Assembly (NCBI GenBank): GCA_910584205.1
Contig: CAJUAA010000019.1
Span: 10,040 to 74,039, forward strand
From: an uncultured Lachnospiraceae bacterium
Lineage (GTDB): Bacteria > Bacillota > Clostridia > Lachnospirales > Lachnospiraceae
Reading direction: 5' to 3'
Length of the DNA stretch: 64,000 bases
Part shown: piece after piece, positions 7,642-16,574 of the stretch
How positions within the stretch are numbered: the first letter of the stretch is position 1
Layout of the letters: the number at the start of each line of letters is the position of its first letter
The notes under the pieces: generated by a model
Database searches by the model: none
Told to the model about the DNA's origin: nothing
Seen by the model: only the letters and a program-made list of their open reading frames with translations
Program-made: the position numbers and the translations under genes

Positions 7642-8826
7642 TTAAAAAAAAGACCGCTCCATCATATAGTCCACCACCGCCTCCGACGCGTGTCCGTCGT
7701 CGTAGTAATCCATCATTTCCATAAACGAATCCCGTTTTTCCTTCCACCGTTCTTCGGAATATTCCAGGATATTCCGGATCATCTCCTCGTTGGAAAAGGC
7801 CTTTGGGACGGGCAGATCCTCCAGTTCCAGATAGTATCCCTTGTCCCGTTTCATTTCTTCATAGTCCTCCGCATAGAAAAAGGAAAGCCGGTCCAGCTGG
7901 ATGTAGTCAAAGCCGCAGGAAGAGTAGTCGGTGATGACCGCGTCCCCTGCCGCCAGCAGTTCCTGGGAGTTGTCATAGGGCGAGGCGTTCAGGACCCGGT
8001 CCGTATACCGGATATCAAAATCCGCCGCGTTGACGTTGGGATGCAGCCGCACCAGCATGATCCATCTGCCGCCGAACCGTTTTTCAAAGGCGTTAAGACA
8101 CCCTTCAAAGTCCAGATGGTATACATGGAGCTTCCGGTTTTCCCGCCAGGTGGGAACGTAGAGCACCAGCTTTGCATCTTCCGGAAGCTGGTAGAAAGTT
8201 CGGATTTTCCGGCGCATAGCGGGAGTGTCCTGAAAATACAGGTCATTTTTGGGGAGTCCCTTTTCCAGAATCGGTCCGTCGTACCAGAAGCAGCTGTGAA
8301 AACAGCGGGTCCAGAACCGGCAGTTGCTCAGAAGAAGATCAATGTGTTCCGAATCCTTTTTGGCGTAGGCAATGTATTCCGGGCTCAGACCGGTTCCCGC
8401 GTCGCGCTCGATCCGTTTCAGTCCGGGGCCCGCATGCCACGTATGGATGTAGGTCTGATTCTTCTTTTTCTTAAAATAATACAGCTTTCTCGTATTATCC
8501 ACCCAGATTCCCGCCGTGGACATGTGATAGACAAAGCGTAACGTATTCGGACGGATGACGGTAAGCTCCGTCGGAAACGTACATCCGGGTTTTTCGCAGA
8601 CCCAGTATAACCGGTGGGGGATCCTGCGGCGGATGCATTCCTCCGCAATGTACCGGGGATTGTCTCCGAAGCCGCCGCCGTTGAAATTACTGAACAGGAT
8701 CTTCTGTTTCTGGACGGGCAGCAGGGAACAGGCCTGCCAGGCCCACCAGATCAGGGCGCCGTGCAGGGCGGGGTACAGCCTGGAAAGCAGGGGATACAAA
8801 GGGGATCGACGCAGTTTTTCTATCAT
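7642..8826 (-). CDS. CDP-glycerol glycerophosphotransferase family protein
   Basis: A 394-residue TagB/TagF-type enzyme. A membrane-associating hydrophobic N-terminus precedes ILFSNFNGGGFGDNPRYIAE, then YIHTWHAGPGLKRIE (the conserved HG-x-G region), LPKNDLYF, and a nucleotide-binding half with VLYVPTWRENR and ITDYSSCGFD, where serines and aspartate contact the CDP group. Such enzymes transfer glycerol-phosphate from CDP-glycerol to teichoic acid or related wall polymers on the inner membrane face. The start was placed at ATG 8826, which has GGAG eight bases upstream, rather than GTG 8856. It sits beside acyltransferase genes, consistent with a surface-polymer locus. Confidence 0.88.
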   Translation of the reverse strand: MIEKLRRSPLYPLLSRLYPALHGALIWWAWQACSLLPVQKQKILFSNFNGGGFGDNPRYIAEECIRRRIPHRLYWVCEKPGCTFPTELTVIRPNTLRFVYHMSTAGIWVDNTRKLYYFKKKKNQTYIHTWHAGPGLKRIERDAGTGLSPEYIAYAKKDSEHIDLLLSNCRFWTRCFHSCFWYDGPILEKGLPKNDLYFQDTPAMRRKIRTFYQLPEDAKLVLYVPTWRENRKLHVYHLDFEGCLNAFEKRFGGRWIMLVRLHPNVNAADFDIRYTDRVLNASPYDNSQELLAAGDAVITDYSSCGFDYIQLDRLSFFYAEDYEEMKRDKGYYLELEDLPVPKAFSNEEMIRNILEYSEERWKEKRDSFMEMMDYYDDGHASEAVVDYMMERSFF

Positions 8827-9013
8827 GAGGAACGCTCCAATTCGGTGATTTTTCACATGCCTGCCGGTACATGGCCCGGAGCATGAAAAGCAGTCTGGTT
8901 TTTCATGTGTCAGTGGTTAGTGTAACATATGCCTTGTTTACGGTCAAATCCTGTGTTAAAATATATATCTGATATTTGAAAACAGCTTATCGTTCGTGGT
9001 GGAGGCAGATTTT

Positions 9014-10021
9014 TTGATAAAAGAGCGAAATGAAACGCTGGACTGCCTGAAGGGGATTGCGATCCTTCTGGTCATGTTCGGCCATGTACAGGTGCACAAC
9101 CATATGACCGATCCATATGTGTATGATGTGATCAAATCTCTGCAGATGCCGCTTTTTTTCCTGATCAGCGGATATCTGGCGGGGGCGGGTACAAAGGTGG
9201 AAAATGTCCGGCAGTACCGGGAGCGGATGTGCAGGCGTGCCGTTTCCTATCTGCTTCCGTTTTTTTCCTGGCTGACCATACAGCACATCACGTATGTGCC
9301 CAGGGCGTGGAAGACGGCGCTGTTTCAGCTGGATTACGGCCTCTGGTTTCTGATGACGCTGTTTCTGTTTACCTGGATCGCGTATACGGCGCAGCTGGTT
9401 CAGGCGAAGGTGAAGAGCGAATGGGGGCTGTGGGCCGTGATCTTCGGGGGCTGCGGCCTGATCCTTGGGTCGTATCTGGCCGGGGTGACCTTCTTAAGCC
9501 CGGCGCTTCTGGTCATCTATCTGCCGTACTATGTGAGCGCTTATTTCTGCGGTCTGCATCCGGAGCTTCTGCCAGACCGGATACCGGCGCCTGTCCGGCG
9601 GCGGGCGGCGTACGCGGGCGGACTGGCCTTTCTCGGGATGGCGGCGTTCCTTGATCTGGTGACCGTGACAGGCATCCGGATGCTGGGGATTCAGACCGTT
9701 GCCTCGTTTCTCGGCTGTCTGGCGGTTATTCAGCTGGTGATGGACTGGAAGGAGAACCGTATTAAATCAAAGCTGGCGCGGCTGGGGCATTATACGCTGG
9801 AGATCTATGTGCTTCATTATCTGTTTGCAGCCGTACTGAATCCGGACAGAACCGCATTTGTTTTCTGGAGTCCGGCAGGACTTTTGTACAGCGCAGCGGC
9901 ATTTGCGGCCATGAGCCTGATTACGGCGGTATTGATCCGCTTTATTGATCGGATCGCGCCGCTTCGGTTCCTGCTGTTTGGGAAAAATAATTGTATTTCT
10001 AAAGAAGGAGACAAAAAATGA
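9014..10021 (+). CDS. Acyltransferase 3 family membrane protein
   Basis: The third acyltransferase-3 protein of the window, 335 residues. ETLDCLKGIAILLVMFGHVQ carries the conserved histidine, and FFLISGYLAG the second family motif. About ten membrane segments follow, ending in LEIYVLHYLF. The start is TTG at 9014, with GGAGG at 9001-9005 and an eight-base spacer. An in-frame GTG at 8996 would place the ribosome binding site inside the gene. The stop overlaps the pyrF start by four bases (ATGA), so the decarboxylase appears translationally coupled to it. Confidence 0.86.
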   Translation: MIKERNETLDCLKGIAILLVMFGHVQVHNHMTDPYVYDVIKSLQMPLFFLISGYLAGAGTKVENVRQYRERMCRRAVSYLLPFFSWLTIQHITYVPRAWKTALFQLDYGLWFLMTLFLFTWIAYTAQLVQAKVKSEWGLWAVIFGGCGLILGSYLAGVTFLSPALLVIYLPYYVSAYFCGLHPELLPDRIPAPVRRRAAYAGGLAFLGMAAFLDLVTVTGIRMLGIQTVASFLGCLAVIQLVMDWKENRIKSKLARLGHYTLEIYVLHYLFAAVLNPDRTAFVFWSPAGLLYSAAAFAAMSLITAVLIRFIDRIAPLRFLLFGKNNCISKEGDKK

Positions 10022-10947
10022 TTAACCGATTGATTGAGAAGATTCAGAAGACGGGGGCGCCGGTTGTGGCGGGGCTGGATCCCATGCTTTCGTATGTGCC
10101 GGAGCATGTGCAGAAGGCGGCGTATGCGGAGTACGGGGAGACGCTGCGGGGCGCGGCGGAGGCCGTCTGGCAGTTCAATAAGGAGATCGTGGACCATATC
10201 TGGGACCTGATCCCTGCGGTAAAGCCCCAGATTGCCATGTATGAGCAGTTCGGCGTGGAGGGGATGGAAGCCTATAAAAAGACGGTGGACTACTGTAAAT
10301 CCAAAGGGCTGATCGTCATCGGAGATGTAAAGAGGGGGGATATCGGTTCCACCTCGGCGGCCTATGCTGTGGGGCATCTGGGAAAGGTGCGGGTGGGCAG
10401 CAGGGTATACGCGGGATTTGACGAGGATTTTGCCACCGTGAATCCCTATCTTGGCTCTGACGGAATCAAGCCGTTTATCCAGGTTTGTAAGGAGGAGAAG
10501 AAAGGACTGTTTATTCTGGTCAAGACGTCCAATCCGTCCAGCGGGGAATTCCAGGACCGGCTGGTGGACGGAAAGCCTCTTTATGAGCTGGTGGGCGAGA
10601 AGGTGGCCGAGTGGGGAGCCGACCACTGCGGGGACACGTACAGCTATATCGGCGCCGTGGTGGGCGCCACGTATCCGGAGCAGGGAAAGGCCCTTCGCAG
10701 GGTGATGCCCAAATCCTTCATTCTGGTGCCGGGTTACGGGGCTCAGGGAGGAAAAGGAAAGGATCTGGTTCATTTCTTCAATGAGGACGGCCTTGGAGCC
10801 ATTGTGAACTCTTCCAGGGGCATTATCGCGGCGTATAAGCAGGAGGCCTATGCGGCGTACGGGGAGGAGCATTTTGGAGAAGCGTCCAGGGCGGCCGTGG
10901 AGGATATGATCGCGGATATCAGGGGCGCGCTGGAGGCGGCGCTTTAA
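10018..10947 (+). CDS. pyrF: Orotidine 5'-phosphate decarboxylase
   Basis: Decarboxylates OMP to UMP, the last step of de novo UMP synthesis. At 309 residues it belongs to the longer subfamily 2 rather than the ~240-residue form. VVAGLDPML near the N-terminus and the catalytic Asp-Lys-Asp cluster IGDVKRGDIGSTS (about residues 101-113) are intact, and the phosphate-binding end NSSRGIIAAY is present. It opens the pyrF-pyrK-pyrD-pyrE run and overlaps the upstream acyltransferase stop by four bases. AGGAG supplies the ribosome binding site inside the end of that gene. Confidence 0.96.
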   Translation: MINRLIEKIQKTGAPVVAGLDPMLSYVPEHVQKAAYAEYGETLRGAAEAVWQFNKEIVDHIWDLIPAVKPQIAMYEQFGVEGMEAYKKTVDYCKSKGLIVIGDVKRGDIGSTSAAYAVGHLGKVRVGSRVYAGFDEDFATVNPYLGSDGIKPFIQVCKEEKKGLFILVKTSNPSSGEFQDRLVDGKPLYELVGEKVAEWGADHCGDTYSYIGAVVGATYPEQGKALRRVMPKSFILVPGYGAQGGKGKDLVHFFNEDGLGAIVNSSRGIIAAYKQEAYAAYGEEHFGEASRAAVEDMIADIRGALEAAL

Positions 10948-11036
10948 ACCCGACGGACACAAGCCCCGGAACGAGACAGTATCTGCCCGGATACGTTAGA
11001 GGGCGGATGCAAAACGGTGAATCAGGAGAGAAGAAG

Positions 11037-11804
11037 ATGAAATATAAAGAATCAGCGACAGTGGTCGAGCAGAAAAAGATTGCGGCAAAGATCTACAGCC
11101 TGTGGATTCAGGCCGGCCGGATCGCCGGGGAAGCGAAGCCGGGGCAGTTTCTGTCTCTGTACAGCAAGGATGAGAGCCGGATGCTCCCGCGGCCCATCAG
11201 CATCTGCGAGATCGACCGGGAGGGCGGAAGGCTCCGCATGGTGTACCGGGTGGCCGGCAGAGGAACGGAGGAATTTTCCCGTCTGGCGCCCGGCGATCGG
11301 ATTGAGGTGCTGGGGCCACTGGGGAACGGTTTTCCGCTGGATACCGGTGCGAAAAAAGCGTTTCTCATGGGGGGCGGCATCGGAATCCCGCCCATGGTGC
11401 AGCTTGCCCGGGAACTGGATCTGGAAGTACAGGTGATCGCGGGCTATCGGGACGAGCAGTTTCTGACGAAGGAACTGGCCGGAAACGGCGCCCTCTATGT
11501 TGCGACCGAGGACGGAAGCGCCGGAACGAAGGGAAATGTCATGGACGCCGTCCGGGAACACGGCCTGACGGCGGATATCATCTATGCCTGCGGCCCCAAA
11601 CCCATGCTTCGGGCTGTAAAAGCGTATGCGGAGGAGCAGGGAATCCCCTGCTGGATTTCCATGGAGGAGCGGATGGCATGCGGGATCGGCGCGTGCCTTG
11701 CCTGCGTGTGCCGGTCGAAAGAGGTGGACGGACATACGCATGTACATAACAAAAGAGTATGCAAGGACGGTCCGGTGTTCTTGAGTACGGAGGTGGAGCT
11801 GTGA
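11037..11804 (+). CDS. pyrK: Dihydroorotate dehydrogenase B electron-transfer subunit
   Basis: A 255-residue iron-sulfur flavoprotein that passes electrons from dihydroorotate oxidation to NAD. FAD-binding RPISICEI and PGDRIEVLGPLGNGF, NAD-binding MGGGIGIPPMVQLA, and a C-terminal 2Fe-2S cysteine set MACGIGACLACVC plus a later cysteine (KRVCKDGP) are all visible. ATG 11037 is preferred over 11007 because AGGAG lies eight bases upstream and the family starts near this point. It overlaps pyrD by four bases, as expected for partners of one complex. Confidence 0.95.
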   Translation: MKYKESATVVEQKKIAAKIYSLWIQAGRIAGEAKPGQFLSLYSKDESRMLPRPISICEIDREGGRLRMVYRVAGRGTEEFSRLAPGDRIEVLGPLGNGFPLDTGAKKAFLMGGGIGIPPMVQLARELDLEVQVIAGYRDEQFLTKELAGNGALYVATEDGSAGTKGNVMDAVREHGLTADIIYACGPKPMLRAVKAYAEEQGIPCWISMEERMACGIGACLACVCRSKEVDGHTHVHNKRVCKDGPVFLSTEVEL

Positions 11805-12706
11805 GGAATACGAAGGTAATGCTGGCTGGCGTAGAGCTTAAGAATCCGGTCATGACGGCGTCCGGGACCTTTGGTTCCGGCGCGGAATACAGTGAATTTT
11901 ACGATCTGGGCGTGCTGGGTGCGGTGGTGACCAAGGGGGTCGCCCATACGCCGTGGCCGGGCAATCCCACGCCGCGCATTGCGGAGACAGGGTGCGGCAT
12001 GCTGAACGCCATCGGGCTTCAGAATCCCGGGATCGAGGTGTTTGTGGAGCGTGATCTTCCGTTTCTTCGGAAATACGACACCAGAGTCATTGTCAATGTG
12101 TGCGGGAAGACCGTGGAGGACTACTGCGCGGTGGTAGAGCGCCTCTCTGCAGAGCCGGTGGACCTTCTGGAAATCAATGTGTCCTGCCCCAACGTCAAGG
12201 AGGGCGGCATCGCTTTCGGTCAGGATCCGAAAGCGCTGGAGGCCATTACGCGGGAAGTGAAAAAACATGCCCGCCAGCCGGTCATCATGAAGCTGAGTCC
12301 CAATGTGACGGATATTGCGGAGATGGCGAGAGCGGCGGAGGCGGGCGGAGCGGACGTGCTCTCCCTGATCAATACGATCACGGGCATGAAGATTGACATT
12401 CACAGAAGGACCTTTGCCATAGCCAACAGGACCGGAGGCATGTCCGGTCCGGCGGTCAAACCGGTGGCTGTCCGCATGGTATATCAGGCGGCGCAGGCAG
12501 TGAAGCTTCCGATCATCGGCATGGGAGGCATCTGCAGCGGAGAGGACGCCATGGAGTTCATCCTGGCAGGCGCCACGGCAGTGGCGGTGGGAACCGCGAA
12601 CTTTGCGGACCCTTACGCGGCGAAAAAAGTGGCGGAAGGGATCGAAGCTTACATGCGGCAGTATCAGGTGGAGGATATCCGGGAGCTGGCCGGAGCAGTG
12701 AGATAA
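11801..12706 (+). CDS. pyrD: Dihydroorotate dehydrogenase B catalytic subunit
   Basis: A 301-residue FMN enzyme that oxidises dihydroorotate to orotate and works with PyrK. Visible features are VMTASGTFGSG at the start of the barrel, the active-site stretch EINVSCPNVKEGG with the class 1B catalytic cysteine, and the FMN-phosphate loop IGMGGICSGEDAMEF. GTG at 11801 was chosen because GGAGGT lies six bases upstream and the codon overlaps the pyrK stop (GTGA). An in-frame ATG at 11759 lies deep inside pyrK without a matching site. Confidence 0.95.
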   Translation: MRNTKVMLAGVELKNPVMTASGTFGSGAEYSEFYDLGVLGAVVTKGVAHTPWPGNPTPRIAETGCGMLNAIGLQNPGIEVFVERDLPFLRKYDTRVIVNVCGKTVEDYCAVVERLSAEPVDLLEINVSCPNVKEGGIAFGQDPKALEAITREVKKHARQPVIMKLSPNVTDIAEMARAAEAGGADVLSLINTITGMKIDIHRRTFAIANRTGGMSGPAVKPVAVRMVYQAAQAVKLPIIGMGGICSGEDAMEFILAGATAVAVGTANFADPYAAKKVAEGIEAYMRQYQVEDIRELAGAVR

Positions 12707-12717
12707 GCGATCCTGCG

Positions 12718-12746
12718 TTGAAAATGTTGTTTATCTATGGTAAGAT
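12718..12746 (+). promoter_or_regulatory. Probable sigma-A promoter for pyrE
   Basis: TTGAAA (12718-12723), a 17-base spacer and TAAGAT (12741-12746) lie between pyrD and pyrE, about 50 bases before the pyrE start. This could allow pyrE transcription apart from the upstream genes. Confidence 0.55.
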
Positions 12747-12796
12747 GAAAAAAATCAGAATGATTCTGAACAAAATGGATGGAGGTTGTCAGATAG

Positions 12797-13492
12797 ATGG
12801 AACAGTATAAGCAGGAATTTATTGAATTTATGATCGACTGCCAGGTTCTGAAATTTGGAGATTTCGTGACCAAGAGCGGCAGAAAGACCCCGTTTTTTGT
12901 GAATACCGGGTTTTACCGTACCGGAGCGCAGCTGCGGAAGCTGGGGGCGTATTATGCGAAGGCGATCCATGACCGTTTCGGACTTGAGTTTGACGTGCTG
13001 TTCGGCCCGGCCTATAAGGGGATCCCGCTGACGGTGGCGGCGACGATCGCCATCAGCGAACAGTACGGAAAGGACATCCGTTACTGTTCCAACCGGAAAG
13101 AAGTGAAGGACCACGGAGATAAGGGCATTCTTCTGGGGAGCCCCATGGGAGACGGGGACCGGGTTGTGATCATCGAGGACGTGACGACGGCGGGCACGTC
13201 GATTCAGGAGACGCTTCCGATCATCCGCGCGCAGGGAAATGTGCAGCCTGTGGGCCTTGTGGTGTCCGTAGACCGCATGGAAAGAGGGCAGGGCGAGAAA
13301 AGTGCGTTGCAGGAGATCCAGGAGACCTACGGCCTTCAGACGACGGCGATCGTGACCATGGCGGAGGTGGTGGAGCACCTGTATAACCGTCCGTACAAAG
13401 GGAAAGTGATCATTGACGATGCATTAAAGGCGGCGATTGACGCATACTATGAACAGTATGGTGTACGACAGGGAGGATATGCGCATGAATAA
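12797..13492 (+). CDS. pyrE: Orotate phosphoribosyltransferase
   Basis: Converts orotate and PRPP to OMP, feeding PyrF. The 231-residue chain shows the orotate-side start FGDFVTKSGRKTPFFVNTG, the PRPP-binding motif RVVIIEDVTTAGTSIQET (about residues 119-136) and the KDHGDKG flexible catalytic loop. GGAGGTTG precedes ATG 12797. It has its own promoter-like sequence in the 90-base gap after pyrD. Its 3' end overlaps the next small membrane-protein gene by eight bases. Confidence 0.95.
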   Translation: MEQYKQEFIEFMIDCQVLKFGDFVTKSGRKTPFFVNTGFYRTGAQLRKLGAYYAKAIHDRFGLEFDVLFGPAYKGIPLTVAATIAISEQYGKDIRYCSNRKEVKDHGDKGILLGSPMGDGDRVVIIEDVTTAGTSIQETLPIIRAQGNVQPVGLVVSVDRMERGQGEKSALQEIQETYGLQTTAIVTMAEVVEHLYNRPYKGKVIIDDALKAAIDAYYEQYGVRQGGYAHE

Positions 13493-13640
13493 TGAGAAAA
13501 CATACAAGACCATGGCAAATGTGGGAGCCGGGGATCTGGCAATCGGCATCATTGTCCTGGTGACCGGCATCGTGACGGGGATTCTGATGATTATTAACGG
13601 AGCACGCCTGCTGAAAGGGAAATCCGACCTGATGTTCTGA
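13485..13640 (+). CDS. Small single-span membrane protein
   Basis: A 51-residue protein beginning at ATG 13485, which has GGGAGG upstream within the end of pyrE. The 48-base longer in-frame start at 13437 lies inside pyrE and lacks a site. A polar head (NNEKTYKTMANVGAGD) is followed by one strong hydrophobic helix IGIIVLVTGIVTGILMII and a basic tail. It is followed at once by a rho-independent terminator, so it closes the pyr transcript. I do not recognise a named family. Confidence 0.7.
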   Translation: MNNEKTYKTMANVGAGDLAIGIIVLVTGIVTGILMIINGARLLKGKSDLMF

Positions 13641-13651
13641 CGGGACGACGG

Positions 13652-13702
13652 CTGCTGTAAACGACGGTCCGGTCAGCGGGCGCTGTTTACAGCAGTTTTT
13701 TT
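13652..13702 (+). terminator. Rho-independent terminator of the pyr operon
   Basis: An 11-bp perfect stem (13652-13662 with 13685-13695; CTGCTGTAAAC and complement), a 22-base loop and seven T residues (13696-13702). It lies 11 bases past the small membrane-protein stop. Confidence 0.85.
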
Positions 13703-13716
13703 AGAAGGAGCGTTAT

Positions 13717-14190
13717 GTGAAAAAAGAGACAGAAACGTATATCCGGCAGGCAAGCCGTATGTTTTTCGGCCTCTATCTTCTGCTTCTGATCTATCTGATG
13801 TTTTTTGCGGAGGACTGGGGACGTACCATGCTGGAGGGGGATTACCGGTATAATCTGGTGCCGTTTCGGGAGATCAGGCGTTATCTGGTCTATTACAGGC
13901 AGATCGGCCTGCGGCGGGTGTTCTGGAATATTCCCGGAAATATCATCGGATTTATACCTTATGGTGCTCTTCTTCCTGCCATGCGAAGGAAAAAAATGGG
14001 GTTTTGGAAGGTTGCCCTGCTCAGCTTTGAACTGACTCTCTTCATAGAAGTCTCTCAGCTGATCCTCCGGGTGGGAAGCTGCGATGTGGACGACATGATC
14101 CTGAACACGCTGGGCGGATGCATCGGATATGGGATCTACCGGGCGGTATTTCATAAAAAGGAAAAGAAAGCTTATGAGGAGACGGTATAA
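13717..14190 (+). CDS. VanZ-like family membrane protein
   Basis: A 157-residue protein with GTG start at 13717 and AGAAGGAG just upstream. A first hydrophobic helix is followed by the conserved YNLVPFREI stretch, then NIPGNIIGFIPYGALLP, LSFELTLFIEVSQLILRVGSCDVDDMILNTLGG, the typical VanZ core with acidic residues in the membrane. VanZ gives low-level teicoplanin resistance in enterococci, but most genomic homologues have no known function. It overlaps the next gene by 17 bases. Confidence 0.85.
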   Translation: MKKETETYIRQASRMFFGLYLLLLIYLMFFAEDWGRTMLEGDYRYNLVPFREIRRYLVYYRQIGLRRVFWNIPGNIIGFIPYGALLPAMRRKKMGFWKVALLSFELTLFIEVSQLILRVGSCDVDDMILNTLGGCIGYGIYRAVFHKKEKKAYEETV

Positions 14191-14482
14191 ATTTACAGAC
14201 AGAAACCAGTCAAAACAGGGAATCGTATCCAGCGTCATCGGCATGATGGCGCTGCTGCTGACGGGGAGCATGGTGGCGGCCGCCTATCTGGAATACGGGG
14301 AGGCGGGGAAGCTGATCGCCGTCCTGGGATTTCTGGCGCTGCTCCTTTCGCTGGTCGGACTGTATCATGGTTTCCGGGGACTGGGAGAGGAAGATACTTA
14401 TAAAGGATTTCCATATGCGGGATGCGTGTTGAACGGGCTGGTGCTGATCGCATTTGCGGGAATCTACATGTTAGGATGGTAG
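14174..14482 (+). CDS. Small three-span membrane protein (DUF6142-like)
   Basis: A 102-residue protein from ATG 14174. A basic start (RRRYKFTDRNQSKQGI) leads into three hydrophobic segments with short loops. The pattern matches a small family of uncharacterised Lachnospiraceae membrane proteins that I believe is called DUF6142, although I could not verify the name. It sits between a VanZ-like gene and an M29 peptidase with only four bases to the latter, suggesting one transcript. No catalytic residues are evident. Confidence 0.7.
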   Translation: MRRRYKFTDRNQSKQGIVSSVIGMMALLLTGSMVAAAYLEYGEAGKLIAVLGFLALLLSLVGLYHGFRGLGEEDTYKGFPYAGCVLNGLVLIAFAGIYMLGW

Positions 14483-14486
14483 TGGA

Positions 14487-16535
14487 ATGGAAGAGATTCA
14501 GATGGAGCGATGGCAGCTTGCCGTGGAACGGATACGCCAGATTGCGGAGGACCCGGAGGTGGACGGCGGAGCCGGGGATTACTTTAAACGGACGGCAGAG
14601 TTTGTACTGCTCATGCTGGAGGCGTTGGAAAAGGCGGAGAACGGATGGATGGAGACGGCTTCGCTGGAAGAACTTCAGGCATGGAATGACAGGCTCTATG
14701 GAGACATTGCAGGAAAGGCTTATGAGTCCAGCTACGCGAATCCGGCTTGGGCGGTGTCAAGGCTTCCGGATGCCTGCGGGCAGATCCTGTCCTTTGTCTA
14801 TACGGAACTCCGGGGCATGATCGTCTATGCCTGTGAGCGCCGGACGGAGGAGATGCTGATCTGTATGGAGCTTTTCCTGCAGATCCACAGTGAGTTTACA
14901 GGGGGAGAGGTTCCGTCCAGGGAGCAGCTTGCGTCGGACGTGTACTGGTTCATCAGCGATTACAGCGACGTGATGGTGGCGGGAAGGGTGCGGGAGCAGC
15001 TGGATCCTTCCCTGTCCTTTGCACGGGATATCATCATGGAGGCGGATCTTATGGAACCGCGGTATCTGTACCGGTTCGGAGAGTACATAAGCGGGACGGA
15101 GATCGGTACGAGCCGTTATCTGGCAGGGCTCTCCGGCGAAGAGATCGACCGGATCGCGGGCGTCTTTACAGAGGGGTACCGGAGGGGATTTGAGGCGGCG
15201 GGGAAACCGCTGCACCGGAAGAAAACCGTCAACATCCGTTACGGCCTGGGCTTTGAACGGATTATCCGTCAGGCCGTGAAGCAGTTTGAGGCCATGGGGC
15301 TTGAGAGCATCATCTACCGGGCGGCTGTGAGCAGGGTGAACATGCGGGAAAACGCCAGGATCGGGTACTGCGGCTCTTCTCCCAATAAACAGTATGATTA
15401 CGACCACAGGGGAGACGCGGCGCTTTTTATGGACAGGGCTTTTGCGGAGCGCAGGATCGGCGTTTTGAAAACGGCGTATGAGCGGTACCGGGAGCCGGCG
15501 CGGACGCACGGCGGCCCGGCGGTGCTGGAGATCTTCGGAGAGACTCCGTTTGTGCCGGAGACGAAGCCGGAGGCGCTGAAGCTGGATGAAAAGCAGCAGG
15601 AGATCCAGGTCTCTCTGAATAACCGTACCGGACAGCTGGTCAACACGTATATTCCGGGAGAGGAACGGAGTTTTACGATCATGGCATTTCCGGTCCCGGA
15701 TATCGGTCCCCGGTTTGAGGAGATTTTTCGGGAGACCATGAAGCTCAACACCCTGGATTCCAGGACCTGGCAGCAGATCCAGCAGAACCTGATCAATGTG
15801 CTGGATACGGGAGTCTCGGTCCATATTCTGGGGAAAGGAGACAACCGGACCGACCTTAAGGTCATGCTGGCCGGAATCCGGGATCCCAAAAAGGAGACCC
15901 TCTTTGAGAACTGCGTGGCGGATGTGAACATACCGGTGGGCGAGGTATTTACGTCCCCTGCGCTTGCGGGGACGGACGGGGTGCTCCATGTGACGGGAGT
16001 TTACCTGGACGGACTGTTTTACAGGGACTTAAGCCTTACCTTCCGGGACGGCATGGTCACGGAATATACCTGCAAGAATTACGGACAGGAGGAGGAGAAC
16101 CGCCGTTACATCCGGGAAAATGTGCTGATGCACCATGAGACGCTCCCCATGGGCGAATTTGCCATCGGGACCAACACGGCCGCTTATGTGACGGCCCGGA
16201 AGTACGGGATCGAAGGCAGGCTGCCGATTCTGATCGCGGAGAAGATGGGGCCGCATTTTGCCGTGGGAGATACGTGCTTTTCCTGGGAAGAGGATGTGAG
16301 CACGTACAATCCGGACGGGAAACGGATGGTCGCAAAGGAGAACGCGTGCTCCGCGCTCCGGAAGGAGGACATCAAAAAGGCGTATTTCAATTGCCATACG
16401 GACATCACGATCCCCTACGATGAGCTGCAGGAGATTGCGGTTGTACAGGAAGACGGCAGACGGATTTCCCTGATCCGTGACGGAAGGTTCGTCCTTCCCG
16501 GAACGGAAGAACTGAACCGGCCGTTTGACGAGTGA
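14487..16535 (+). CDS. M29 family aminopeptidase with long N-terminal extension
   Basis: A 682-residue protein. The C-terminal half (about residues 350-650) is the thermophilic/AmpS-type M29 metallopeptidase domain: NIPVGEVFTSP (about 480-490) carries the first metal-binding glutamate, MHHETLPMGEFAIGTN (about 547) adds further ligands, and the late GDTCFSWEEDVSTYNPDGK region adds the last. These enzymes remove N-terminal residues from peptides in the cytoplasm using two cobalt or zinc ions. Classic members are about 410 residues. The roughly 330-residue N-terminal part is helical, acidic and unrecognised. The start has a GGTAGTGGA site six bases away. Confidence 0.85.
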   Translation: MEEIQMERWQLAVERIRQIAEDPEVDGGAGDYFKRTAEFVLLMLEALEKAENGWMETASLEELQAWNDRLYGDIAGKAYESSYANPAWAVSRLPDACGQILSFVYTELRGMIVYACERRTEEMLICMELFLQIHSEFTGGEVPSREQLASDVYWFISDYSDVMVAGRVREQLDPSLSFARDIIMEADLMEPRYLYRFGEYISGTEIGTSRYLAGLSGEEIDRIAGVFTEGYRRGFEAAGKPLHRKKTVNIRYGLGFERIIRQAVKQFEAMGLESIIYRAAVSRVNMRENARIGYCGSSPNKQYDYDHRGDAALFMDRAFAERRIGVLKTAYERYREPARTHGGPAVLEIFGETPFVPETKPEALKLDEKQQEIQVSLNNRTGQLVNTYIPGEERSFTIMAFPVPDIGPRFEEIFRETMKLNTLDSRTWQQIQQNLINVLDTGVSVHILGKGDNRTDLKVMLAGIRDPKKETLFENCVADVNIPVGEVFTSPALAGTDGVLHVTGVYLDGLFYRDLSLTFRDGMVTEYTCKNYGQEEENRRYIRENVLMHHETLPMGEFAIGTNTAAYVTARKYGIEGRLPILIAEKMGPHFAVGDTCFSWEEDVSTYNPDGKRMVAKENACSALRKEDIKKAYFNCHTDITIPYDELQEIAVVQEDGRRISLIRDGRFVLPGTEELNRPFDE

Positions 16536-16545
16536 CAGTTCAGTC

Positions 16546-16574
16546 TTGACAAGGCGGATCAGTCACGGTAAGAT
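16546..16574 (+). promoter_or_regulatory. Promoter of the purine operon
   Basis: TTGACA (16546-16551), a 17-base spacer, TAAGAT (16569-16574), about 92 bases before purE. The short leader has no visible purine riboswitch core and no strong attenuator hairpin. Confidence 0.65.

Noticed and set aside
11759..11800. Longer start for pyrD at ATG 11759
   Set aside because: It would overlap pyrK by 46 bases and has no ribosome binding site; GTG 11801 has GGAGGT and overlaps the pyrK stop by four bases.
14757..15989. Long minus-strand open frame antisense to the M29 peptidase
   Set aside because: Its product is rich in His, Arg, Pro and Leu with no family pattern, as expected from the antisense of GC-rich coding DNA. 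The plus-strand frame has clear peptidase motifs.
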